Below are positions 19,240 to 30,575 of a stretch of 64,000 bases of DNA, piece after piece. How positions within the stretch are numbered: position 1 is the stretch's first letter; each line of letters begins with the position of its first letter. The stretch spans positions 67,373,051 to 67,437,050 of the forward strand of contig OZ024744.1 in NCBI GenBank assembly GCA_964016885.1, read 5' to 3'. The notes under the pieces are model-generated. The model was not told where the DNA came from, searched no databases, and saw only the letters and a program-made list of their open reading frames with translations. The translations under genes were made by a program, and so were the position numbers. The stretch comes from Eledone cirrhosa (taxonomy: Eukaryota; Mollusca; Cephalopoda; Octopoda; Eledonidae).

Positions 19240-21168
19240 ATGGACGACTCAGAGTCACAACTTCCTCACAAACTAACACCTCACACCGACACCACCATTG
19301 TAAATATTACTACGTTTGCCAACACTAAAAATATAAGCAGTAGCAATATTTTAAATTTGTCTCAGGCAGACATTCATTTCCCGCCATTACCAATGACTGC
19401 AGGTGTTAAAGCCGCCACCCCCACCACCACCACAGCGATAACAGAAAAAAAATAAAAAAATAAATTAACTCATGATATCGAAATGAATTCAACCAAAATG
19501 AACTCTTCCACAACGAACACCACTGACGCCACCACCAACACAACTGAAACAAAAATTAACAATAACAAAAATAACGATAACAGCAACAATGAAATTAAGA
19601 AAACCACCCTGAGTTTTGCCAGAGTAGCAAAACAGTGCGAAGCATTCCAAGTAACTCAGGAGGAATTAGAAGAAGCCAAAAAGATGGTAAAGAAAGATGG
19701 GTAGAGGGTCAGCCTCACTCCCCCCCTCCTCACACATACCTAATAAAATGGAGCATCGGAGCCTATGCACCGTGTCATATCGAACAATAAATGTAAAATC
19801 GCGCCGAGTGGAGCGGACATCCGAGTCCCAAATCCAAAAAGCTTTGGGACATGTGTGGGCAAAAAAAACCATATCAGACGTGGGGAGAAATATGGAACCG
19901 TGGACGTGTTCTTTGAAACACCACAGGAGGCCAGAGAACACTCCATGGCCCCATTAAGAAGTGACGACTTCACACTCGTCCCAAGCTACTGTGGCCAGAG
20001 ACTCGTGAAGATCAGGGTGACCCACGTTCCACCAGCCATCGAAATTCCCTGGCTAATAGCTGCCGTCCTCGCCGGCATCGCAGCCAACACCAAGATAATC
20101 GAAATAGCGAAAGAAAAGCAAGAGAACTGATCCGGATCTGGGATGGACCTCCTGATACAAGCGGACCAAAAAAGCATTGAGGAGATCCCAGAGGTAATAG
20201 ATCTCACTGACGGCAGCCACCTCACCGTAATCGTCGAAGGCAGAAGGCCTAGGTGTGTCGTTTGTGGTGAAGGAACCCACCTAAGGGCTTTCTGCCCTCA
20301 GGCTAAAAGGTTGAGGCCACCTCTCTTAACCACCTCAGTGACTCAACCATCAACACCACCAGCAGCAGAGATGGCAGCAACAACTGTAGCAGCAACAACA
20401 GAAGCAACTGTAACAGCAACAACCACGGCAACAGTAGCAAAACCAACACCACCACCACCCTACGCGCCAGAACTAGCACCAGCGCCTACACCATCCACCA
20501 CGCCACAACCAAAACCAACGCTTGTGGAGGATTTTCCACTCCCCGGCCTATCACAACTGGAGAGAGATTGTGACGACGAGGCGTGGGAAACGGTATCAGG
20601 AAAAAAGAAAAAAAGAAGCCAAAAAAGAAAAAATTCTCTTCCCTCCCCCTCCAAAAACAAAATACAGAGAGAAACAAATAAACTATCAAACAAAAAAGTT
20701 AGGACAGATATGCCACCATCCATACCAGCATCACTAACCCCATCACCACAAACACCAACACCATCACCATCATTAGCCCAACACCACCATCACCAACACC
20801 ACAAAAGTCACCAAAAAGCGAAACAAACAAACCCACAACAAACGCAAACAAAACAAAACAACCAAAACGATACACACTACACAGCATTAAATTTGAACAA
20901 CAACCAATTATTACACTACATGCAACACAACACCAGCATCACAGAAAAAGACTACACAACAACCCAAAAGTTCACACCACCTCCACACATACAAATCACT
21001 CGCATCACACAGAAAACGTACACGACACTAAAACAAAAATTCCCCAAAGACATCGGAGACTTCCGACAAACACTCTCCAGGAGGATTTATAAGGACATCC
21101 TTCCGGAGGAAGCCACAAGCAGTGAAAAAGATGGAGAAACCATCCTTCCTCTACCAGAAGTAAGGTAA
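19240..21168 (+). pseudogene. Tx1-A2 ORF1, zinc-knuckle protein, several stops and shifts
   Basis: The start 'MDDSESQLPHKLTPHTD' is preserved and shows where this ORF begins in subfamily A. Stops occur at 19453 and 19702 in the starting frame. There is a shift in the A-run near 19861-19868 and a TGA at 20128-20130 where A1 has TGG. From 20143 the frame is open to 21168, with the CCHC 'CVVCGEGTHLRAFC', the Pro/Thr-rich linker and the C-terminal block 'LKQKFPKDIGDFRQTLS'. ORF1 ends in the conserved AAGGTAAGT. Not functional as it stands. Confidence 0.8.
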
Positions 21169-21202
21169 GTGGTCTTTCCCATCTTTTCCACTCCATTTCA
21201 AC

Positions 21203-24200
21203 ATTACCTCACTCAGAATAGGCAGCATAAATGCGCTTGGCTTGGGGTCGTCATGGAAGCAGGGCCACCTGCTCTACGACCTCAGGTCACTAAACATAGA
21301 TGTAGTGACCATCAGCGAGACCAGAATCTCCGAAGCACGGGCCTTCGCACCGATCTTCGGTGGCTACGATGTGTACGCATCTCCCAGCCGCCCTGGATCG
21401 GGGGGAGGAGTTGCTGTGCTTTTTCGGACGTGACCAGCGGAGACTGGCAAGCTTTCAGGTTAGTGGCCGTCTATGCCCCGACAGGAGCAGGGTGGCCTGA
21501 TTTCTTCCGGCGTCTGGAAACCTTTCTTGGAACGTCCCGCTCTTTAGTGTTAGTGGGCGACTGGAACGGGATCTTAGATGCACGCTGGGACTATGTGGGA
21601 TTAGCGGATAGGGGTGGAGGGTGCAAGAGCCTCACCAGACTGCTCAGGCGTTTTGAACTGTCTGACAGGTGCCGATTGGATTTCCTGAATGTGCCAATTT
21701 GGACTTGGACAAATCGCATAGGGTCATCCAGATCATATCTAGATAGAGTATTTTGTAGGGAAATAGATAGCTCTAGCATAGGCTGTCCACAATTCAAGAT
21801 AGTCAGCTACACGGACCACAAATTCGTAATCTGTGTGCTTGACTTAGATAGGCTTAATAGACGAGGACCCGGCTACTGGAAGCTAAACGCGTCCTTACCA
21901 GCACGCAAGGCCTACAGTGACTGGATTAGCGAACTAGTTAGCGGGCGTTGACGGGGGCCATCGTCAGCAACAAGTGGTGGGTTGCTCTGAAAAGAGCGAT
22001 TAGAATAGAGTCCATTAGGTTTAGTAAGGCTTTAGCAATAGAGAAAAATAGAGCAGAGGGAGAATTAGTTAGAAAATTAGATGAGGCGCTTAGCAAAGGC
22101 ATCGCGACCGACGTACTTGCGGCGAAATTGGCCCTTGACCAAAATCTTCAATGCAAAGCACGAAGGCTGCGTTGTCAGAGCTAGGGTGCGTGCTCTCAGA
22201 CACGAGGGGATGAAAGCCGTTCAATGGGCCCGAGTGGCGGAGGCGCGTCGTGGCAACAAAGCCACGATCCGGTCTTTGGTGGACCACGACGGGCGCATGC
22301 TACTCGATCCCGGGCAAATGTGTGAAGCTTTCCAGCGACACTTCGCCCAGCTGTTCAGGGACAGCGGCGGGCCGAATCGAGGGATGGACTTTAGTGTCTA
22401 CCTCGAAGGACTGCCGCGGTTCTCGGCCACTGAGGCGGAGTGTTGCGAAAAGCTGATAACAGCCGCTGAAGTACGGGAGGCAATGACTGGCTGCACAAGG
22501 GGTAAATCGCCTGGTTTGGATGGTCTGCCCTATGAACTTTACGTACAGATGCCAAACTTGTTCGGAGGCCTCTTGGCGGATGTCTACTGCAACTGGCAAC
22601 AGAACGGGAGAATTCCCAGCTCTGTGAGCCGAGGAGCTGTGGGGCTGCTGAGAAAGGATCCGAACAAGGGGGATAACATAGATAATTTCAGGCCCATTAC
22701 TCTGCTAAACACAGAGTTCAATATTTTGGCCAAGGTGCTAGCAAAGAGATTGGCGCTTGTCGTTGGTGGTCTGGTGGGAGAGGCAGAGACGTGCGCTATT
22801 CCCGACAGATCCATCCACGACAACCTCCACCTTATGCGATACATCATAGAGAGGGTAGCTAGGGAACGTGGCACGGGTGGGTCCTACCTAGCGGCAGTCA
22901 TGAGGGCGGCTGGCTTTGGGCCCGTCTTCAGAGGCTGGATCGCTGCCATGCACAGCGACATCTGCTCTGTGGTGAGAGTGAACGGTCACCTTTCGGAACC
23001 GTTCAACATCATGCGCTCGGTCCGCCAAGGATGTCCCCTCTCTTCCCTCTTTTACGTATTGGCTCACGAGCTATTACTGCACAATATGGACACGTTGAGG
23101 GGGGTCTCGCGCGAACTAGGATGCGGAAGATCCGTGTCAGCATATGCCGACGATGTCACCGTAGTGGTGTCGAACGCCAAACACATCGAGGCGATCGGCA
23201 CTACACTAAGAGGTATACGAAGCGGTGACAGGAGCAATGATCAACCAGGAAAAGTAAGTGGGCCTGCAGCTCGGCACCTGGAGAGGCAGGTCCATGCCGT
23301 CCAACAGCGTCGTCGGGCGCTGGACGGACGGACCGGTTAAATTGCTAGGGGTCTGGTTCGGTCCGGACCTCCAGACGGACAAAATCTGGGACAAGCTGAC
23401 GAGCAGGGTGGCTTCTCTCACCCAGAAATGGGCGGAGAGGAAGCTATCCCTGAAAGGTCGAGCGGAGGTGGCTAATGCGTACATCGCGTCCGTCATCTAC
23501 TACCGCCTGACCGTCATACCTTGTCCTAAGCCCCGCCTGACTGCGCTGGAGCGTTTGCTCTTTCGCTTCTTTTGTGGAAGGGACGCGCTCCGATGGTGAG
23601 GCGGTCCATCTGCTGTCAACACCCGCTACGTGGAAGGCTGGGCATGCCGTGGCTTATGATGCGCAGACACGCGCTCAGGCTACGACATCTCCACCTCTTC
23701 CTCGACGGTGATCAGGTGTGGTCGCCGTTTGCTAGACACGTTTTTCCCGAGCTCGTCCCCTTGACGGAGCTGCAGTCCTGGGTCAAGCGAAGACCGAGAG
23801 GGAGCGCTTGGAGACTGGAATGTTTTCAGGCGCTCACAGCCCTCGACCAATCGGGCAATGTGATCGGTGGAAACTCCACCTTGGCGTTCTATAGAGGATT
23901 AGTGGAGGGGAAGAGTGAAGACGTACTTGGAGAAACTCTAGGCGTCGACGAAAATCAACTAGCCAATCTCTTCGGAAGGACTTTCGGGCCGGGGCCTATG
24001 GACAACTTCCAGAAATCCCTGGCCTGGCAATGCTACCGAGGAGCTTTGCCAGTTCGGGATAAACTCTACAGGCATGGAGGTGCCGTCAGCCGGGCATGTC
24101 CGAGATGCGCACAGGGCGACGAAACCGTCCTGCACGCACTCGTCCAGTGTCCGAGCATTGCTGACTTGTGGGTTTATGTCGAACACCTGCTGTCACGTGT

Positions 24201-24513
24201 AGAACGGATCCGGCTATCAGCTGAGTCCATCGTGAGGATTGCCCCGCCCCCTTCCTTTAGCCGGGAAGGGCAGGCAGTTTTTATCTCTCTGGTGGCCATG
24301 GCGAAAGAGATAGTATGGTGGACACGTTTGAAAGGGCTGAAGACGAGCACTTACCTCTTCGGTGATGCCCTGATTAACTTTTTCAAATTTCATTTGAAAA
24401 GGAAAATCAGGGTAGAGAGGGAAGTGCTCTCTTCCCACCATTTTGTTGAAAGATGGGTGAGAGAAGCAAGTATGGCCCGAATAAATGGGCCTTCTCTGAG
24501 TATGTGTCTGTAA
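21203..24513 (+). pseudogene. Tx1-A2 ORF2 (endonuclease and RT), disabled
   Basis: The codon aligned with the A1 start is ATT instead of ATG (21203). The endonuclease lost roughly 75 bases near 21428, between 'AVLFR' and 'DVTSG', with a frameshift. Further shifts lie near 21945, 22140, 23210 and 23575. Near 22882 about 45-50 bases including RT motif A (the catalytic Asp of 'NLDQSKAFDRVDH') are deleted. 'AYADD' is still present. The C-terminus is complete and shows the family ending 'RWVREASMARINGPSLSMCL', which A1 has lost to a stop. This copy cannot encode an active RT. Confidence 0.85.
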
Positions 24514-24755
24514 ATTAAAGGTGGAAAACTGGGAGAGGGCACTTGCCCTGGTGGTCAGGGCCACTGTGGTCTTTTAATGGGCTTTCTCCACAAATGTCCC
24601 TTGGAAGTCTCCCCCCTATTGGGGAATTTTTCTTTGTTATTTTATTTCAACCTCTGTTTTTTTACACGCAGAAATGCCCATTTGTACCGTCCTGTATTGT
24701 CCTGTACTGTCCTTAATGTCTACTTTATGTGAACCCTTGTGGTTAATAAAGAAAA

Positions 24756-24795
<40 letters not shown>
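24756..24795. repeat. (ATT)n microsatellite between Tx1-A2 and Tx1-B1
   Basis: About 13 ATT units join the 3' end of one plus-strand Tx1-like element to the 5' end of the next, a head-to-tail arrangement. Confidence 0.93.
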
Positions 24796-24935
24796 GACGA
24801 AAGTGGATGTACGTTTTTTGAGGCTCCGTGAGTGAGCAGTTTTTGAGGATTAGTTGTGGAGAATTGTTTATTTTTTGTACCGCTGAGGCATTGTGAGACA
24901 TTAATTTGTGTCCTGTGAAGGAGTAGCTCATAATG

Positions 24936-24955
24936 TTTGGGCCTTTTGGCCCAAA
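24936..24955 (+). promoter_or_regulatory. 5' UTR hairpin of Tx1-B1
   Basis: TTTGGGCC-TTTT-GGCCCAAA is a perfect 8-bp stem with a 4-base loop, 52 bases before the ORF1 ATG. It is positionally equivalent to the hairpins in Tx1-A1, A2 and C1. Confidence 0.55.
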
Positions 24956-25006
24956 TATTTGAACTTTGTTTTGAAAAAGAATAATAATTTTTTTTCTCAA
25001 AAAAAC

Positions 25007-26869
25007 ATGGCGGAGCCGCGCCCCCTAGAGGCGGGTCTGCTGTCGTGCAGCGGCGACTTGAGCGTTGAGAGGAGAGGTGAGGCGAGGAGCGCCACCAGCA
25101 CGAGTGTGAGCAGCGACAGTGCCAGCACCGGCGGGCCGAGCGGCGCGGAGGGTGGTAGCAGCGACAACACCAGCACCAACAAGCCGAACAGCGCGGAGGG
25201 TGGTAGTGGCGAGAGCACCAACAAGGCCAACAGCACAGAAGGTAACCACGACACAGGGGAGAACAACAACAGCAATAGCAGCAGCAACACCAACAAGAAC
25301 AACAACAGTGACAACACCAACAAGAACACTTTCGCTGCTGTGGCAGCGGCTAAAAGGAGACCATGCTGCAGCATCGACTTAACCAACAGAGAGGAAAAGT
25401 TGGCCCAGGCCTGGAAAATCATAAATCAAGAGCAGACCTGGGCAAACTTAACTGTCCCGGCAGAGGCCATTGAGGCAGTGGAGAGAAGAACGGTGCATTT
25501 CAGATGCATCTCAGTAGAGACAAGGAGGGCAGCGATAATCGCCCAAGCTGACATAGAAGCCGCACTGAAATACATCAGAGAGGACACAGACTTCATAGAG
25601 GGGGGCAGGCAATACGGCACCGTTTCGGTGCTGTTCAAGTCTGAAGCCCTCGCTGTGAAGCATTCAATGACCCCTTGCAAAACCAGCAAGGTCATAATGT
25701 ACCCCTCCCACATGGGAAAGCGAATGGCACGTGTGCGCATTCCCAGGATTCCACCAGGACTTGATATGTGGTGGCTCCTGGGTTGCGTAATCGTGGAAGG
25801 AACGGATACAGTCCCGGTAGAGGCAACGAGAACTGCCAGGGACGACTGGTCCGGGGTTGATCTGGAGATACTGCTCCAAATCAGACCCGAAAACGTAAAA
25901 ACAATCCCGGACCACATCCGCCTCCAAAACGGGAGGGTGTTGCATATAATGACTGAGGGCAAAAGGCCGCATTGTTTCCTTTGTGGGGAAACGACACACT
26001 TGCGAGCCTTCTGCCCTCAACTGCCGAAAAGCGCAAGGGGTCGAAAGATTCCACTGCTGGCGACGCCGGGACAAGGACCACCAGCAACACCGTCAACAAT
26101 GGAACCACCAAAATTGCACACCCAGGGGGGAAACGGGGAAAGCTCTCCCATTCCCCCTCCCCCCCAAAATACACACACGAACAAGAACATAAACACTCAC
26201 TCAGACACAAACACGCTCACAGCCACAGACCCCTCATCCTCCAGCAGTGAAGATGAGGGAAAACCAAAGTCCCCCAAAATACAAAAAACAAAACACAAAA
26301 AAAAAAGAAATCCACAAAGCACAAACACCCCCACAAAAAAAAATACACACACCACCCACACAAACATTTTCCCCACAGCATCACCAACACAACCACCAAA
26401 ATCCCCCAAACGCAAACAAGCTAAACAGACACAAGAACAAATAGACACACAAACATCAGAAACTACAGACACCCCACCCACAACAAACGCAGACACAATA
26501 GAAACAACACTAACAAAGCTATCACCACCACAATCACACGAACAAATAAAACCCGAGCAACAAAACATTAAAAACTTCGTGCTTGCCAGAAGGGCCAACA
26601 AGGAATTGATGGCCCATGTAGCACGAAGCACAAACATCGAAAAAGACGGGGAAACATTTGAAGCGAGCACATTTCGCGTACCAGATAATTTGCTTCTGAT
26701 GCGAATGTCGCTCGCTTCATACAAAGAAATTCGAAAGAGCTTTCCTCGGGATGTGGGAACCCCGAACGTAAAACCCACGTCAAGACTATTAAAGGGGTTC
26801 CCAAAAGAAACCCCACAAACCATGGAGGTCGAACCACCCGACCTTCACAAGACCCCGGAAGGTAAGTAA
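25007..26869 (+). CDS. Tx1-B1 ORF1, zinc-knuckle RNA-binding protein (about 620 aa)
   Basis: I place the start at 25007 ('ACATGG', protein MAEPRPLEAG). This matches the ORF1 starts of the sister elements, each behind an A-rich stretch; the upstream Met at 24908 lies inside the 5' UTR hairpin region. Segments in order are a Ser/Gly/Asn-rich N-terminus (about 20-110), a conserved middle (about 115-320, with 'FAAVAAAKRRP', 'YGTVSVLFKSEALAVKHS', 'MARVRIPRIPPGLDMWWLLG', 'RDDWSGVDLEILLQ'), one CCHC knuckle 'CFLCGETTHLRAFC' (about 323-336), a long Pro/Thr/His/Lys linker and a conserved C-terminal block around 'ANKELMAHVAR' and 'YKEIRKSFPRDVGTPN'. The family role is RNA binding and RNP formation. The middle domain may be RRM-like (inference). 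No lesions are seen. Confidence 0.85.
   Translation: MAEPRPLEAGLLSCSGDLSVERRGEARSATSTSVSSDSASTGGPSGAEGGSSDNTSTNKPNSAEGGSGESTNKANSTEGNHDTGENNNSNSSSNTNKNNNSDNTNKNTFAAVAAAKRRPCCSIDLTNREEKLAQAWKIINQEQTWANLTVPAEAIEAVERRTVHFRCISVETRRAAIIAQADIEAALKYIREDTDFIEGGRQYGTVSVLFKSEALAVKHSMTPCKTSKVIMYPSHMGKRMARVRIPRIPPGLDMWWLLGCVIVEGTDTVPVEATRTARDDWSGVDLEILLQIRPENVKTIPDHIRLQNGRVLHIMTEGKRPHCFLCGETTHLRAFCPQLPKSARGRKIPLLATPGQGPPATPSTMEPPKLHTQGGNGESSPIPPPPQNTHTNKNINTHSDTNTLTATDPSSSSSEDEGKPKSPKIQKTKHKKKRNPQSTNTPTKKNTHTTHTNIFPTASPTQPPKSPKRKQAKQTQEQIDTQTSETTDTPPTTNADTIETTLTKLSPPQSHEQIKPEQQNIKNFVLARRANKELMAHVARSTNIEKDGETFEASTFRVPDNLLLMRMSLASYKEIRKSFPRDVGTPNVKPTSRLLKGFPKETPQTMEVEPPDLHKTPEGK
26861..26867 (+). promoter_or_regulatory. 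Conserved GGTAAGT at the ORF1/ORF2 junction of Tx1-B1
   Basis: The ORF1 stop TAA follows at once (GGT AAG TAA). A 30-base pyrimidine-rich gap ending 'CTGCCAGC' leads to the ORF2 ATG. In subfamily A the same word is read in a different frame. Confidence 0.5.
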
Positions 26870-26898
26870 ACCTTTCCTCTCCCATTCATCCTGCCAGC

Positions 26899-29800
26899 AT
26901 GGCCATAAGAGTAGGAAGTTTAAATGTTCGTGGCCTGGGGTCGCCCTGGAAGCAAGGTCACTTGCTCAACGACCTCAGGTCACTAGGAATGGATGTAATT
27001 GCCATCAGCGAGACCAGAATTTCCGACACACGCGCACTGGCGCCGATTTTCGACGATTATCAGATCTTTGCATCTGTTAGTCGGCCGGGAATGGGAGGTG
27101 GAGTGGCTGTGCTGTTTAGGAAATGTCTGGATCTCGAGGTAAGGTCAATCTTCCGGGATCCTGACGGAAAGTTGGTGGTCCTGGACGTGAGCAATAGCGA
27201 AGGTGGTGCCTTTAGACTGGTGGCCGTCTACGCCCCTACTGGGGCCGGTCGGCCGGACTTCTTTAGGCGCCTGGAAAACTTTCTGCTTACGTCTCGCCCT
27301 TTACTGTTAATAGGGGATTGGAATGGCATCTTAGAAGCACGCTGGGATTGTGTGGGAGTATCTGATAGGAGCGGGGGGTGCAAAAGCCTCAAGTACCTGA
27401 TCAGCCAGTTTCAACTGTCTGACAGGTACCGACTAGATTTCCCTAATGCGCCAGTATGGACCTGGACCAATCGCATAGGGTCATCTAGATCGTACATAGA
27501 TAGGATTTTCATTAGGAAAAGAGATAGAAATAGTGTAGGATGTCCACATTTTAAAACGGTTGCCTATTCAGATCACAAGCTTGTGATCTGTATGGTCGAC
27601 CTAGATAAGACACGTAGGTTAGGACCTAGCTACTGGAAGCTAAACATATCGTTTCCGGCACGTAAAGCTTACAGGGACCGGGTCAACAACTTAGTTAAGC
27701 AAAAGTTGACAGGGGGGGTTGTCAACAACAGGTGGTGGGGGGCACTCAAAAGAGAGATTAGAGCAACCTCGATAGGATTTAGCAAAGAAGTAGCAATAGA
27801 GAAAAATAGAAAAGAGGAGGGGCTGATAGCTAAGTTAGACGAGGCTATTTGTAGTGGCATTGCAACAGACGTGCTAGCGGCGAGAATGGCACTAGACCAT
27901 TTCTTCAATGCGAAACACGAAGGTTGCATTGTCAGAGCTAAGGCGCGTGCTCTGAGGAACGAGGGAACCAAAGCTGCCCGATGGGCTCGCTTTGCAGAGA
28001 CGCAGCGTGGAAATAAAACCACAATTCGGTCTTTGACGGATCGAGATGGACACGAACTGAGCGATTCCAAGCAGATGTGTGAGGCCTTTCGCCAGCACTT
28101 TGCTCGATTGTTCGGGAGGATGGGTGAGTCGGAGATGGCGGCGGACTTCAGTCCCTACCTCGACGGCTTGCCACGCCTCTCGACGGCCGACGCTGAGCGC
28201 TGCGAAGAGCCGATAACATCAGCCGAAATTCAGGACGCCCTTGTCGGCTGCTCGAGTCGCAAGTCACCCGGTTTGGATGGTCTGCCCTACGAGCTTTACG
28301 TAAATATGCCAGACTTGTTCTCCGATCTCCTCGAAGCGCTCTACTGCAACTGGCAGCAGAACGGGAGCATTCCCAGTTCTGTGAGCCGTGGCGTAGTGAC
28401 GCTGATAAGGAAAGACGAGAACAAGAGGGACACACTAGATAATTTCAGGCCCATAACCCTGCTCAACACAGAGTTTAAGATTTTGGCCAAGGTGTTAGCG
28501 AAAAGGTTGGCGCTTGTCGTCAAAGATTTGGTTGGGGAGGCGCAAACTTGCGCAATCCCGACCAGGTCCATACACGACAACCTCCACCTCATGCGATACA
28601 TCATAGAGAGGGTTGGGTGCAAACCTGGCTTCGGTGGGGCTCTGATCAATTTAGATCAATCGAAAGCATTCGATAGGGTCGACCATCGGTACTTGGAGGC
28701 TGTCCTCGAGGCGGCTGGCTTCGGCCCCGTCTTCAGAAGCTGGATCGCTGCAATGTACAGCGGCATCCGCTCGGTGGTCAAAGTTAATGGCCACCTCTCG
28801 GAACCGTTTCAGATCTCTCGATCGGTCCGTCAAGGGTGCCCTCTCTCCTCACTTCTGTACGTATTGACTCTTGAGCCTCTACTGCGGAAGCTGGAGTTGT
28901 TGCAGGGCATCCCGCTCGAACCGGGACGTAGAAAGGCTGCGTCCGCTTATGCGGACGACATCACCGTGATGGTGTCGGACACCTCGGAAATCGAGGTGAT
29001 CCGCACCCATTTGGAGGAATATGAAAGGTTGACGGGAGCAAAACTTAACCCGGAAAAGTCGGTGGGCTTGCAGCTCGGCACCTGGAGAGGCAAGTCCATG
29101 CCGTCCAACAGCGTCGTTGGGCGCTGGACAGACGGACCGGTAAAGTTGCTCGGGGTTTGGTTCGGACCAGACCTCCAGGTGGATAAGAATTGGGACGAGG
29201 TGACGAGCAGGATAGCCAACCTCACCCAGAAATGGGCTGAGAGAAAGCTATCACTGAAAGGGCGGGCGGAGGTGGCGAACGCGTACATCGCGTCCGTCAT
29301 CTACTACCGCCTGACCGTCGTGCCTTGCCCCCGTCCACGCCTCGCCAATTTGGAACGGCTCCTTTTCAAATTTTTGTGGAGGGGACGGGTCCCGTTGGTG
29401 AGGCGGTCCATCTGCTGCCAGCACCCTCTTCGTGGAGGGCTGGGCATGCCGTGGCTAATGATGCGCAGACATGCGCTGAGGCTGCGACATCTCCAGATAT
29501 TTTGCCTAAACGGTGAACAGGTGTGGTCGCCGTTTGTTAGACGGGCCTTTCCGCAGCTCATCTCTTTGACTGAGCTGCAGTCCTGGGTCAAGAAGAGACC
29601 GAGACTGGGCGACTGGCATCTGGAATGTTGCCAGGCGCTCACTGCACTCTGCAAGGTGGGCAATGCGGTCAGTGGAACTTCCACTCAAGATTTCTATAGA
29701 GGATTAGTGGAGGGCAAGTGCGATGACGTACTAGGAGAGGCTCTGGGCGTCAACGAAGTAGAACTGACCAGTATGTTCCGGAGGACTTTCGAGCCGGGGA

Positions 29801-30318
29801 CGATGGATAACTTCCAGAAATCCCTCGCTTGGCAGTGCTACCGGGGGGCGCTGCCGGTTCGGGATAAACTCTACAGGCACGGAAGTGCTGTCAGACGAAC
29901 CTGCCCGAGATGCGCGCAGAGCGACGAAACCGTTCTGCACGCACTCGTCCAGTGTCCGTGCATTGCTGACTTGTGGGGTTATGTCGAACAGCTATTGTCG
30001 CGTGTAGAACGGATCCGGCTATCGTCCGAGTCCATAGTGAAGATTGACCCGCCGCCTTCTTTTGGTCAGGAAGGGCAGGCAATTTTCCTCTGCCTGGTGG
30101 CAGTAGCGAAAGAGGTTGCATGGTGGACCAGGTTGAAAGGACTGAAGACAGACACTTTTCTCTTCGGCCAATCCCTCATCAACTTCTTCAAGTTTCACTT
30201 GGAAAGGAAGGTGAGGGTGGAGAGAGAAGTGCTGCCCCCCAGTACATTTACTGAAAGGTGGGTGAATGTGGCGAGAATGGCCCGCGTGAGTGGGCCTACT
30301 CTGATCATGCGCCTGTAG
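26899..30318 (+). CDS. Tx1-B1 ORF2: APE endonuclease and reverse transcriptase (1139 aa), intact
   Basis: The complete catalytic protein is open from ATG 26899. Endonuclease residues are 'LNVRGLG' (8-14), Glu38 in 'AISETR', Tyr111 in 'AVYAPTG', 'GDWNG' (139-143), 'SRSYIDR' (196-202) and 'SDH' (224-226). RT motifs are 'RKSPGLDGLPYELY' (454-467), 'NFRPITLLNTEFKILAKVLA' (515-534), motif A 'NLDQSKAFDRVDH' with Asp586, motif B 'SVRQGCPLSSLLY' (642-654) and motif C 'YADD' (684-687). A CCHC 'CPRCAQSDETVLHALVQC' lies at 1002-1019. The length fits the clade. It starts 29 bases after the ORF1 stop, so translation by reinitiation or internal entry is likely (inference). Confidence 0.93.
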   Translation: MAIRVGSLNVRGLGSPWKQGHLLNDLRSLGMDVIAISETRISDTRALAPIFDDYQIFASVSRPGMGGGVAVLFRKCLDLEVRSIFRDPDGKLVVLDVSNSEGGAFRLVAVYAPTGAGRPDFFRRLENFLLTSRPLLLIGDWNGILEARWDCVGVSDRSGGCKSLKYLISQFQLSDRYRLDFPNAPVWTWTNRIGSSRSYIDRIFIRKRDRNSVGCPHFKTVAYSDHKLVICMVDLDKTRRLGPSYWKLNISFPARKAYRDRVNNLVKQKLTGGVVNNRWWGALKREIRATSIGFSKEVAIEKNRKEEGLIAKLDEAICSGIATDVLAARMALDHFFNAKHEGCIVRAKARALRNEGTKAARWARFAETQRGNKTTIRSLTDRDGHELSDSKQMCEAFRQHFARLFGRMGESEMAADFSPYLDGLPRLSTADAERCEEPITSAEIQDALVGCSSRKSPGLDGLPYELYVNMPDLFSDLLEALYCNWQQNGSIPSSVSRGVVTLIRKDENKRDTLDNFRPITLLNTEFKILAKVLAKRLALVVKDLVGEAQTCAIPTRSIHDNLHLMRYIIERVGCKPGFGGALINLDQSKAFDRVDHRYLEAVLEAAGFGPVFRSWIAAMYSGIRSVVKVNGHLSEPFQISRSVRQGCPLSSLLYVLTLEPLLRKLELLQGIPLEPGRRKAASAYADDITVMVSDTSEIEVIRTHLEEYERLTGAKLNPEKSVGLQLGTWRGKSMPSNSVVGRWTDGPVKLLGVWFGPDLQVDKNWDEVTSRIANLTQKWAERKLSLKGRAEVANAYIASVIYYRLTVVPCPRPRLANLERLLFKFLWRGRVPLVRRSICCQHPLRGGLGMPWLMMRRHALRLRHLQIFCLNGEQVWSPFVRRAFPQLISLTELQSWVKKRPRLGDWHLECCQALTALCKVGNAVSGTSTQDFYRGLVEGKCDDVLGEALGVNEVELTSMFRRTFEPGTMDNFQKSLAWQCYRGALPVRDKLYRHGSAVRRTCPRCAQSDETVLHALVQCPCIADLWGYVEQLLSRVERIRLSSESIVKIDPPPSFGQEGQAIFLCLVAVAKEVAWWTRLKGLKTDTFLFGQSLINFFKFHLERKVRVEREVLPPSTFTERWVNVARMARVSGPTLIMRL

Positions 30319-30575
30319 GCTGGTGAATTCGAGAAGGAGAGGGGTGCCCTTCCCGGGTGCCCTAGGAGCGTCGGGTGGCTCAGGACTGGTGGGGTGCTTG
30401 AGTCAACCCTGGGTGGTGATCCCTCTTATTGGGGAACTTTCATTGTTGTATTTTTATTGTTATTTTGTTTTTGTTTTTTTGTTATTTATACTTACTCGAT
30501 CTCTATGTAAACCCCCACTGTCCCTGTCTATTGTGTTGTCCCCTATATGTCGGCCCTTGTGGCCAATAAATGAAA

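Larger units (their letters stand above)
19026..24755 (+). mobile_element. Tx1-clade LINE, subfamily A copy 2 (Tx1-A2), full length but decayed
   Basis: Both termini match Tx1-A1 and both abut (ATT)n. Internally it has many substitutions, stops and deletions relative to A1. A 5' UTR hairpin TTGGGGC/GCCCAA is kept at 19174-19191. The 3' UTR (24514-24755) ends in 'GGTTAATAAAGAAAACATT'. Confidence 0.85.

Noticed and set aside
26861..26898. A mini-intron from GTAAGT to CCAG between ORF1 and ORF2 of Tx1-B1
   Set aside because: It would be only about 34 bases long and the 3' AG is not present in the other copies. Only the donor-like word is conserved.
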